Source: Fidelibacterota bacterium (lineage in GTDB: Bacteria > Marinisomatota > Marinisomatia > SCGC-AAA003-L08 > GCA-002719095). Taken from it: a stretch of 8,447 nt of DNA. The translations under genes were made by a program, and so were the position numbers. Positions 1-6,699 of the stretch are shown here, piece after piece (within the stretch, counting starts at the first letter, position 1; every line of letters starts with the position of its first letter). The DNA is taken from positions 1 to 8,447 of the forward strand of contig PAHI01000020.1 of the NCBI GenBank assembly GCA_002705575.1, given 5' to 3'. The notes under the pieces were generated by a model. The model saw only the letters and a program-made list of their open reading frames with translations, was not told the DNA's origin and made no database searches.

Positions 1-120
1 AAAAAAAGAATATAATGATATTGTTTATAATTTTTATATTTTCCATTGATGTTGTATTATAGAGCATATTATTTAAGTTGGTACTTATTAAGTATAGATA
101 ATTATAAGTAAATAATAACT
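1..120. other. AT-rich upstream region, no assignable gene
   Basis: This stretch is almost entirely A and T and carries no gene that can be named. Two + strand frames are open from the left edge, one to a TGA at 47-49 and one to a TAG at 60-62, so it may hold the last codons of an upstream gene. A - strand frame starting at an ATG at 46-44 also runs off the left edge, so a divergent gene is equally possible. A weak promoter-like pair, TTGATG at 46-51 and TATTAT at 67-72, has only a 15-nt spacer, so it is not called as a promoter. No stem-loop terminator and no clear Shine-Dalgarno sequence precede the ATG at 121. Confidence 0.4.
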
Positions 121-705
121 ATGAAATTAAAAAAAAAAAATAATTTTTTAGAAAAGTATTTTAGAGATTTATCTAAAGTTATAATTCCAGACAAGAATTG
201 CTTAAAAAAATTAGAAAAAGTTAAAAATTTAATTTTTGCTGTATCAAAAAAAAAGGGTAAAGTTTTAATATTTGGCAATGGTGGAAGTTCTGCAATTGCA
301 AGCCATGTAAGTGTTGACTTAACAAAGAATGCAAGAATACGAGCTGTAAATTTTAATGAAGCAGATTTAATTACATGCTTTTCTAATGATTATGGTTATG
401 AAAGATGGATTGAGAAAGCAATAGATTTTTACGCAGATAAAAAAGATATTATTATTCTTATATCATCTAGTGGACGTTCACCAAATATGATTAAAGCTTG
501 CAAGTTAGCAAATAAAAAAAGATTAAAAGTAATTTCATTTACAGGTCATAAAAGAAATAATCCACTTTCAAAGATAAGCAACATTAGTCTTTGGGTAAAC
601 AGCAAAGCATATAATTTTATTGAAAATACCCATCAAATTTGGCTCTTAGGTTTATGCGATTTAATTATTGGAAAAAGAGAGTATTCTGCTAAGAGAAAAG
701 ATTAA
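121..705 (+). CDS. GmhA-like SIS-domain phosphosugar isomerase (probable sedoheptulose 7-phosphate isomerase)
   Basis: The protein has 194 residues, the usual size for GmhA-family isomerases, which convert sedoheptulose 7-phosphate to D-glycero-D-manno-heptose 7-phosphate in the cytoplasm. A single SIS domain spans most of it. The phosphate-binding loop GNGGSS is at residues 52-57, a second Ser-rich loop SSSGRS at 115-120, and a C-terminal ENTHQ at 168-172 puts H171 where E. coli GmhA has its catalytic His180. The position matching E. coli Glu65 (in AELTG) is Asp66 here (VDLTK), so the exact substrate is less certain than the fold. A heptose role is supported by the HddA-type kinase further down the operon. 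The ATG at 121 lacks an obvious Shine-Dalgarno sequence. A 12-A tract lies within the first seven codons. The stop is 36 nt before the next gene. Another phosphoketose or an amino-sugar phosphate is the main alternative substrate. Confidence 0.85.
   Translation: MKLKKKNNFLEKYFRDLSKVIIPDKNCLKKLEKVKNLIFAVSKKKGKVLIFGNGGSSAIASHVSVDLTKNARIRAVNFNEADLITCFSNDYGYERWIEKAIDFYADKKDIIILISSSGRSPNMIKACKLANKKRLKVISFTGHKRNNPLSKISNISLWVNSKAYNFIENTHQIWLLGLCDLIIGKREYSAKRKD
129..140. repeat. 12-base poly-A homopolymer in the 5' end of the isomerase gene
   Basis: Twelve consecutive A residues lie within codons 3-7 of the first gene. A change of one or two bases would shift the frame right after the start codon. 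Runs of 9-11 A also occur inside other genes here (for example 4777-4786, 6459-6468 and 7836-7846), so much of this may reflect base composition. Confidence 0.9.
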
Positions 706-726
706 CAAATATCACTATGAATTTTT

Positions 727-732
727 AAAGGA
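727..732 (+). promoter_or_regulatory. Shine-Dalgarno sequence for the acetolactate-synthase-like gene
   Basis: AAAGGA lies 9 nt before the ATG at 742, the best ribosome-binding site in the window. It supports that start over the nearby ATG at 717, which is followed by only two sense codons and a stop. Confidence 0.7.
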
Positions 733-741
733 TTCAAAATT

Positions 742-2445
742 ATGCGTGTCGTTGATTTTATAGTAAAATTTTTAAAAGAAAAAAAAATTAACGATATCTT
801 TATGTTAACAGGCTATGGTGCAATGTATCTTAATGATGCAGTAAAAATAGCTGGTATAAAATATTACGCTACGAGAAATGAAGCTACTGCCCCAAGTATG
901 GCAAGTGCTTATGCAAGATTAAAAAATAAAGTTGGTGTCGCTTGTGTAACTGCTGGCCCTGGAGCTACTAATGCATTACCTGGATTAGCTGAAGCATATG
1001 TTGACTCATCACCAATTGTTATTCTGTCTGGGCAAGTTGATTACAAACAAACTACTCATAGTACTCAATCAAGTAAAATAAGATCTTTTGGGACAGCTGA
1101 AATTAATATTATTCCAATAGTCAAACCTTTAACTAAATTTGCTGAAATTATTAAAAATCCAAATGATGTAAAATATATATTAGAAAAAGCTTTTCACTAC
1201 GCTGCCTCAGGCAGAAAAGGTCCTGTATGGATTGATATTCCTTTGAATGTTCAGAAAACAGAAATAAATGAGAAAAAATTAAAAAGTTTTAAACCAAAAG
1301 AAAATAATTTTATTAACTCTAAAAGTAAAATTAACAAAGATTTGGATAAAATATTTAATTTAGTTCAAAAATCAAAATATCCAATTTTAATTCTAGGTCA
1401 TGGAGTCAAACAAAGTAATAGAATATCAGAAATAAAAAAGATTATAAATTTGTTAAAAATTCCAGTAATTTTTACAAGATTTACTAATGATCTAATTTCA
1501 CATGATAAAAAATTTATCTACGGAATTTCAGGAATAAAAGGAACCAAGTACACAAAAAAGATTATGAATAAAGCTGATCTAGTCATTTCATTTGGCTGTA
1601 GATTTGCTCCTCAATTTGTGGGACATGAATTTAAAGCGCTATCTAAAGCAAAAGTAATATCTGTAGACATAGAAAAAGATGAATTAAAGAAGAAAGGTCA
1701 AAAAATTGACTATCCTTTAAATTACGATTTGAATAATTTTATACCTCTATTTTTGAAATATTTTAAAAAAAAGAAAAATAAAAAATTTGAATATTGGAAC
1801 AATCTTTGTGAAAATTTCAAAAAAGAAAATCCAATCGAGACGAGTATTCCCAATATAAAAAAAAATGGAAAACTAATGGACCTTTACTTCTTTATGGATA
1901 GACTTGGAAAAATATCCTCAAAAAAAAATATACTTATCACTGATGCAGGTTCTAATTATTATATAGGAGGACAAGTATGGAATTTTCAAAAAGAGCAGAA
2001 AGAGGTTGCCTCATATACAAATGCAGCTATGGGTTTAACTATTCCGCTGGCCATTGGGGCAGCTGTAGCTGAACCAAATTCAACGATTTTAGCAGTCACA
2101 GGTGATGGATCTTTAGAATTGAATATTCAAGAACTTAAAACTATTTCTCATAATAAATTTAATATCAAGTTATTTGTGATAAATAACGGGGGCTATGTTT
2201 CTATGCATAATTGGGCTGATACAGTTTTTAAAGGTAGAAGAGTAGATAATCCTACCGATACAGGGGATGGAACTTTAAATTTAAAAAAAATTGCTAATGC
2301 TTTTGATATGGAGCATTGTTTGATATCTAATTCAAAAAACTTAGATAAAAATTTAAAAAAGATTAATAACATAAAAAAACCATTATTTGTTGAAGTATTA
2401 ACAGACAATAAACAAATAATTTATGATGCTTACCAGGATTATTAG
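742..2445 (+). CDS. Acetolactate-synthase-like thiamine diphosphate enzyme (possible sugar acyl/acetyl transferase)
   Basis: The 567 residues match the length and three-domain order of the acetolactate synthase/pyruvate oxidase family: N-terminal pyrimidine-binding domain (about 1-165), central domain (about 195-335) and C-terminal pyrophosphate-binding domain (about 375-560). Glu47 in RNEATAPSMASAYAR is the ThDP-activating glutamate. A conserved GPGATN is at 72-77. The Mg-ThDP motif starts at GDG 454-456 and ends with Asn 481-482 (INNGGY). The family decarboxylates a 2-oxo acid, usually pyruvate, and passes the two-carbon unit to an acceptor. No IlvH-type regulatory subunit or other branched-chain amino acid gene is adjacent, and the neighbours are sugar genes, so housekeeping valine/isoleucine synthesis is unlikely. 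YerE of yersiniose synthesis, an acetolactate-synthase relative acting on a 4-keto-3,6-dideoxy sugar, is the precedent for a role here. FAD binding is expected from the family but cannot be read from a simple motif. The product is inferred; the family is secure. Confidence 0.88.
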   Translation: MRVVDFIVKFLKEKKINDIFMLTGYGAMYLNDAVKIAGIKYYATRNEATAPSMASAYARLKNKVGVACVTAGPGATNALPGLAEAYVDSSPIVILSGQVDYKQTTHSTQSSKIRSFGTAEINIIPIVKPLTKFAEIIKNPNDVKYILEKAFHYAASGRKGPVWIDIPLNVQKTEINEKKLKSFKPKENNFINSKSKINKDLDKIFNLVQKSKYPILILGHGVKQSNRISEIKKIINLLKIPVIFTRFTNDLISHDKKFIYGISGIKGTKYTKKIMNKADLVISFGCRFAPQFVGHEFKALSKAKVISVDIEKDELKKKGQKIDYPLNYDLNNFIPLFLKYFKKKKNKKFEYWNNLCENFKKENPIETSIPNIKKNGKLMDLYFFMDRLGKISSKKNILITDAGSNYYIGGQVWNFQKEQKEVASYTNAAMGLTIPLAIGAAVAEPNSTILAVTGDGSLELNIQELKTISHNKFNIKLFVINNGGYVSMHNWADTVFKGRRVDNPTDTGDGTLNLKKIANAFDMEHCLISNSKNLDKNLKKINNIKKPLFVEVLTDNKQIIYDAYQDY

Positions 2446-2459
2446 ATTAATTATAACTT

Positions 2460-3980
2460 ATGTCACTTGATATTTTGTTTATTCACCCCAATGCCTCAAA
2501 AAAAATTTATCAAGGTTTGAGCAATGAACATTCTGCTATCGAGCCTCCTATTTGGGCGGGCATGTTGGCAAATCATTGTAGAAACAAAAATAATAAAGTT
2601 AAAATTTTGGACTGTGAAGTTGAGAAGCTTGATTATATTACTAGTGCACAAAAAATTAAAGATATTAAACCTCGTATAGCTTGTTTTGTTGTATATGGAC
2701 AACAACCATCAGCATCATCTCAAAATATGGAAGGAGCAGTTGCAACGGCTGAAGAATTAAAAAAGTTAGACTCTGAAATTAAAGTTCTTTTTGTTGGAGG
2801 TCATGTTTCAGCACTACCAACAGAAACTCTTACAGCAGAAGAGTCAATTGACTTTGTAGCTTTAAATGAAGGTGTTTACGCTATATCAAGCTTATTAAAA
2901 GTTGAAAATTTAAATGAAGAAAAATATCTAAAAAAAGTTAAGGGTATTGGTTTTAGAAATAATGATAATCAAATAACTATAAATGAATCAGAAATTATTG
3001 TTCCTAAAAAATTATTAGATATAGATTTACCAGGTGTTGCTTGGGATTTGTTACCACCACTTAAAGAATATAGAACTGCAGGTTGGCATTCTTGGTCAAA
3101 TAATTCTGAAAAACAACCTTTTGCTGCTTTATACACAAGTCTTGGATGTCCTTATACTTGTTCATTTTGTATGATAAATATTATCAATAGAACAGATCAA
3201 TCAGAAAGTATTTCATCTCAGGATTCAAACGTTTTTAGATGGTGGAAACCAGAATTTATAATTAAACAATTTGATTATTTTGCAGAACAAGGTGTCAAAA
3301 ATATAAAGATTGCTGATGAACTATTTGTTCTTAATCCAAATCATTTCATAAAAATATGTGACATGATTATTGATAGAAAATATGATTTTAATATCTGGGC
3401 TTATTCAAGAATTGACACATGTAAGCCATTGTATTTAGATAAATTAAAAAAAGCTGGAGTTAATTGGCTTGGATTAGGAATTGAAAATCCAAGTTCTGTG
3501 ATTAGAAAAGAAGTTCACAAAGATGCTTTCAAAAATGTAAAAATTATAGACATCATAAATTCTATAAGAGATGCAGGAATAAATGTAGCAGCTAATTATA
3601 TATTTGGCCTGCCTGAGGAAACACAAGAAAGTTTAGAGTTTACTTATAATTTTGCAGAAGAAACAAATACTGAAATGGTAAATTTTTATAGTGCTATGGC
3701 TTACCCAGGAAGCCCGCTATATCTAGAATCAAAAAAAAATAATATTTTACTACCAAGAACTTACTCAGGATACAGTCAACATTCTTATGATACTCAAAAT
3801 TTACCTTCAGCACATTTATCTGCTTCAGATATTTTAGCTTTTAGAGATGAGGCTTGGCATAAATATCATACAAATCCAAGATATTTAAAATTGTTAGAAA
3901 ATAAATTTGGAATGAATGCTGTAAATAATCTAAAAGAAATTACTAAAATAAAATTAAAAAGAAAATTATTAGGTGATTAA
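2460..3980 (+). CDS. B12-binding-type radical SAM protein
   Basis: The protein has 506 residues. The N-terminal half (about 1-150) is a Rossmann-like cobalamin-binding-type domain, with GGHVSALPTETL at 113-124 and an LNEGVYAISSLL segment at 135-146 where this class usually has a GEGE-like motif. It has no DxHxxG motif, which many B12 radical SAM enzymes also lack. The radical SAM core follows, with the 4Fe-4S motif CPYTCSFC at 230-237 (Cys230, Cys234, Cys237). NWLGLGIEN at 335-343 and FGLPEET at 382-388 are core strands typical of the family. The C-terminal tail resembles that of other class B members. Members methylate unactivated carbons or do other radical chemistry. In a sugar operon a C-methylation, epimerisation or rearrangement of a sugar is possible, but the reaction cannot be read from the sequence. 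It starts 14 nt after the previous stop and its last 8 bases overlap the next gene, which indicates co-expression. Confidence 0.87.
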   Translation: MSLDILFIHPNASKKIYQGLSNEHSAIEPPIWAGMLANHCRNKNNKVKILDCEVEKLDYITSAQKIKDIKPRIACFVVYGQQPSASSQNMEGAVATAEELKKLDSEIKVLFVGGHVSALPTETLTAEESIDFVALNEGVYAISSLLKVENLNEEKYLKKVKGIGFRNNDNQITINESEIIVPKKLLDIDLPGVAWDLLPPLKEYRTAGWHSWSNNSEKQPFAALYTSLGCPYTCSFCMINIINRTDQSESISSQDSNVFRWWKPEFIIKQFDYFAEQGVKNIKIADELFVLNPNHFIKICDMIIDRKYDFNIWAYSRIDTCKPLYLDKLKKAGVNWLGLGIENPSSVIRKEVHKDAFKNVKIIDIINSIRDAGINVAANYIFGLPEETQESLEFTYNFAEETNTEMVNFYSAMAYPGSPLYLESKKNNILLPRTYSGYSQHSYDTQNLPSAHLSASDILAFRDEAWHKYHTNPRYLKLLENKFGMNAVNNLKEITKIKLKRKLLGD

Positions 3981-4812
3981 TTATAATAAAAAAAACTTTT
4001 TGCTTGATGTTTTTAAAAAAGCATCAATATGTAGACATTTTGAAAATGAGGTTTATAAAAGAGTAACAGCAAAAGAAATTAATTTTCCTGTATACCTTTC
4101 AGCAGGTCAAGAATATGCACCAGCTACTATTGCTGAAATTGTTAAACAAAAAAATCTTAAACCACTTATTTTTGGACAACATCGTGGACATTCAATTTTC
4201 CTATCTTTCGGTGGCAATATCGTAAAATTGATAAAAGAACTCAGAGGAAAAAGGGATGGTTGCACTTATGGCATGGGAGGATCTTTATCAATTCATTCAA
4301 CTCAAATTAACATGTACGGTCACGATGGATTTATGGGGAGCAATGCATGTATAGGTGCTGGAGCTTGTTTTTCCTCAAACAAACCTACTATAATATTTAT
4401 TGGCGATGCAGCTTTAGAGGAAGATTATGTTTTAGCAACTTTAAGTTGGGTAGCAAAAAAAAACTTGCCTATTCTATTTGTTGTTGATGATAACAATTAT
4501 GCTGTTCTAACAAAAAAAGAAGAGAGGAGAGATTGGAATGCAAAAGAATTAGCTAAGGCATTTAAAATTGAGGCTCATGATATAAAAGATGAACCAAAAA
4601 AAATATTTCAAAATCTTAATAAGAATTTATTTAAAAGACCAATGTTAGTAAATATTCATACCAATAGAATTTTTTGGCATGCTGGAGCAGGAAAAGATAG
4701 AGCTAATGTTTTTGATAGATATTTACAACAAAAAAATCAGTTGGGAAAAAAAGCAGAATTAGTTGATATTCAAGTTAAAAAAAAAATAAAACTGTTATGG
4801 GCAAAGAATTAA
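3973..4812 (+). CDS. ThDP-dependent dehydrogenase E1 alpha-subunit-like protein
   Basis: The 279-residue protein is related to the E1 alpha subunit of pyruvate, branched-chain 2-oxoacid and acetoin dehydrogenases, but is shorter than the usual 320-400. It carries the HRGHS segment (70-74), the GMGGSLSIH segment (100-108, GGSMH in relatives) and a Mg-ThDP motif from GDAALEE (144-150) to Asn174-Asn175. The third Gly of the usual GDG is Ala146. WHAGAGKD at 235-242 matches the C-terminal His loop of E1 alpha. With the next gene it should form one heterodimeric or heterotetrameric ThDP enzyme that decarboxylates a 2-oxo acid. The start is a GTG: the codon just upstream in frame is TAG, so no longer start exists. 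It overlaps the radical SAM gene by 8 nt. No lipoyl E2 or E3 gene is present, so a role in an oxidative dehydrogenase complex is doubtful. A split transketolase of similar size was considered, but the motifs are E1-like. Confidence 0.85.
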   Translation: MINYNKKNFLLDVFKKASICRHFENEVYKRVTAKEINFPVYLSAGQEYAPATIAEIVKQKNLKPLIFGQHRGHSIFLSFGGNIVKLIKELRGKRDGCTYGMGGSLSIHSTQINMYGHDGFMGSNACIGAGACFSSNKPTIIFIGDAALEEDYVLATLSWVAKKNLPILFVVDDNNYAVLTKKEERRDWNAKELAKAFKIEAHDIKDEPKKIFQNLNKNLFKRPMLVNIHTNRIFWHAGAGKDRANVFDRYLQQKNQLGKKAELVDIQVKKKIKLLWAKN

Positions 4813-5711
4813 GAGAAACAATAAAAGAAATCACTTATAAACATTTAAAAAAAAATAAGAGCCAAGTGTTTGGTCAAAATCTAACTGGAGTAGGTTGGGT
4901 TGCTGGAACCCTACCTAAACTATTTGAAAAAGATGGTGTAATTGAATTACCAATGGCTGATGTTGCTGGGGGAGGAATAGTTACAGGTTCAGCCCTAATG
5001 GGAAAGAGACCAATCTATATAATTCGTTATCAAGGTTACAATTGGTTCAATTGTATTTTTATAGTTAATTACGCATGTAAATCAAATGAGATTTGGAAAA
5101 TTCCCTGTCCTATGATTATCAGAGGTATAGCATCAGAAGGATCTATTGGACCAGTCGCGGGATCTGCACACTTATCTGTTATCTATAAAATGCCTGGTAT
5201 CAAAATTTTTTCACCAATGAGTAATAAAGAATACAATAACGTTTATAAAAAATTTATGAATTCAAAAGATGTTTTTTATATTTCAGAACATCGACAAAGT
5301 TATTCTAACACAAAAGAATTTAAAAATGAAATTAATGGAAAGAAAGATTTAATATTGATGCCAATATCTGTGACAAGATTTGAGGCTGAAAAAGCTAAGA
5401 GAATTTTAGAAAGAAAAGGTTTTAAAATTGGGATAATTCATCTAGTAAATTTAAAACCTTTTCAATTAGAAAAAAAATGGATTGCAGCTATTAAAAAAAG
5501 TAAAGCAGGTGTTTTAATGACAGACAATGATTATAATGATGGTATTCTAAGAACCTTAGCACATCAGATTATTGAAAAAACAAATAAAAATGTCTCTGTT
5601 TTAGGATTAGAGGATAGGTCTGCAGGACACCACAAAAGGGTTGATAATTTACCCCCGGATCAGTTCAAGATAATGAAAAATGCCATTAGTATAATTAAAA
5701 AATTTAAATAA
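4797..5711 (+). CDS. ThDP-dependent dehydrogenase E1 beta-subunit-like / transketolase C-terminal-like protein
   Basis: The 304-residue protein has the E1 beta layout: a pyrimidine-binding domain (about 1-170) and a transketolase C-terminal domain (about 185-300). The ELPMADVAGGG segment at 50-60 matches the usual PI(A/S)E-x-G motif, but the ThDP-activating Glu is Asp55. PGIKIFSP (133-140) corresponds to PGLKVVxP. The HSQS motif and the His just before PGLK in classical E1 beta are not conserved: GSAHLS is at 122-127 and Lys131 replaces the His, so the acceptor side of the site differs from lipoyl-dependent enzymes. The ATG lies inside the 3' end of the alpha gene (16-nt overlap), which favours translational coupling and a 1:1 complex. 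The E1-like pair AviB1/AviB2, implicated in adding an acetyl branch to a sugar in avilamycin, is a functional precedent. The donor and acceptor here are unknown. Confidence 0.84.
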   Translation: MGKELRETIKEITYKHLKKNKSQVFGQNLTGVGWVAGTLPKLFEKDGVIELPMADVAGGGIVTGSALMGKRPIYIIRYQGYNWFNCIFIVNYACKSNEIWKIPCPMIIRGIASEGSIGPVAGSAHLSVIYKMPGIKIFSPMSNKEYNNVYKKFMNSKDVFYISEHRQSYSNTKEFKNEINGKKDLILMPISVTRFEAEKAKRILERKGFKIGIIHLVNLKPFQLEKKWIAAIKKSKAGVLMTDNDYNDGILRTLAHQIIEKTNKNVSVLGLEDRSAGHHKRVDNLPPDQFKIMKNAISIIKKFK

Positions 5712-5712
5712 A

Positions 5713-6699
5713 ATGATTATCTCAAAAACACCTTATAGGATATCTTTTTTTGGAGGAGGTAGTGATTACCCCTCATGGTATAATAAATATTCAGGACAAG
5801 TTCTTTCAACCACAATAAATAAACACATTTACATAACATGTAGATTTTTACCAAAATTTTTTGATCACAAATATAGAGTTGTATGGTCAAAAATAGAAAA
5901 TGTTCAGAATATAAAAAATATAAAGCATCCTACAGTTAAAAGTTTATTAAATCATTTAAAAGTTAAAGAGGGTTTAGAAATCCACTATGACGGAGATTTG
6001 CCTGCAGCAAGTGGAATGGGATCAAGTTCAGCTTTTACAGTTGGTTTGATCAACAGCCTTCATAGCCTGTTGAATAAAAAAATATCAAATTATGAAATTG
6101 CAAAAAAAGCTATTAATTTTGAGCAAAAAATAATGAAAGAAGCTGTTGGATCTCAGGATCAATTAGCGACAGCAATAGGTGGATTTAACAAAATTGTTTT
6201 TAAAAGAGGTAATAAATTTGAGATTTCGTCAAAGAAAAATAATATAAATATAAATCGATTGGAGAAAAACTTATTATTAATTTACACTGGAAAAAAGAGA
6301 GTTGCTCACGATATAGCAAAAAAGTATTCTGGAAAATTAACCACAGTAAATAAAAGATATATTGAAATTATGATTGATCATGTAAATGAAGGTGAAAAAA
6401 TTATTAATAGCAGAAATATAGACGATTTTGGTAAATTACTTCATTCAGCTTGGTTAACAAAAAAAAAACTTAGCTCTAGTATTTCAAGTAGAAAAATAGA
6501 TGATATGTACGATTACGTATTAAAAAACGGAGCTCTTGGTGGAAAATTACTTGGAGCAGGAGGTGGAGGTTTTATTTTATTTTACATGAGAAAAGAATTG
6601 AAAAAAAAATTTCTAAAAAATAATAATAGTTTGGTTCATGTGCCTTTTAGATTTTCTAAAAAAGGATCTGAAATTTTATATAAGGATTTAAAAAGATAA
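5713..6699 (+). CDS. hddA: GHMP-family sugar kinase, D-glycero-D-manno-heptose 7-phosphate kinase type
   Basis: The 328-residue protein is a GHMP kinase of the HddA type, which phosphorylates C1 of D-glycero-D-manno-heptose 7-phosphate with ATP. Motif 1 with GGGSDYP (14-20) is characteristic of the sugar-1-kinase branch (HddA, fucokinase, FKP). Motif 2, the ATP phosphate loop, is PAASGMGSSSA (97-107). GSQDQLATAIGG (147-158) contains the Asp149 expected near the sugar, and motif 3 is LLGAGGGGFILF (279-290). The ATG is one base after the stop of the E1 beta gene, so translation is probably coupled. HddA makes the 1,7-bisphosphate that GmhB and a guanylyl- or adenylyltransferase then process; neither of these is in the window. 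The symbol is by family resemblance, and another C1 kinase substrate is possible. Confidence 0.8.
   Translation: MIISKTPYRISFFGGGSDYPSWYNKYSGQVLSTTINKHIYITCRFLPKFFDHKYRVVWSKIENVQNIKNIKHPTVKSLLNHLKVKEGLEIHYDGDLPAASGMGSSSAFTVGLINSLHSLLNKKISNYEIAKKAINFEQKIMKEAVGSQDQLATAIGGFNKIVFKRGNKFEISSKKNNININRLEKNLLLIYTGKKRVAHDIAKKYSGKLTTVNKRYIEIMIDHVNEGEKIINSRNIDDFGKLLHSAWLTKKKLSSSISSRKIDDMYDYVLKNGALGGKLLGAGGGGFILFYMRKELKKKFLKNNNSLVHVPFRFSKKGSEILYKDLKR

Noticed and set aside
2..46. Minus-strand ATG at 46-44 with an open frame running off the left edge (possible divergent gene)
   Set aside because: Only 15 codons are visible in very AT-rich DNA, and two + strand frames are also open to the edge, so no choice can be made.
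46..72. Promoter-like TTGATG ... TATTAT upstream of the first gene
   Set aside because: The spacer is 15 nt and such hexamers occur by chance often in DNA this AT-rich.
2193..2408. Minus-strand open frame of 71 codons
   Set aside because: It lies wholly inside the C-terminal ThDP-binding domain of the acetolactate-synthase-like gene, has no recognisable motifs, and is a shadow of the conserved coding frame.
742..2445. Housekeeping acetolactate synthase large subunit (IlvB)
   Set aside because: The family is right, but there is no IlvH or other branched-chain amino acid gene nearby and the whole neighbourhood is sugar metabolism.
2496..2705. Minus-strand open frame of 69 codons
   Set aside because: It is antisense to the N-terminal domain of the radical SAM gene, with no motif or ribosome-binding site.
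3973..5711. Split transketolase (N- and C-terminal subunits) supplying sedoheptulose 7-phosphate
   Set aside because: The lengths are similar, but the HRGHS, GGSLSIH and C-terminal His-loop motifs match E1 alpha and the PGIKIFSP region matches E1 beta better than transketolase.
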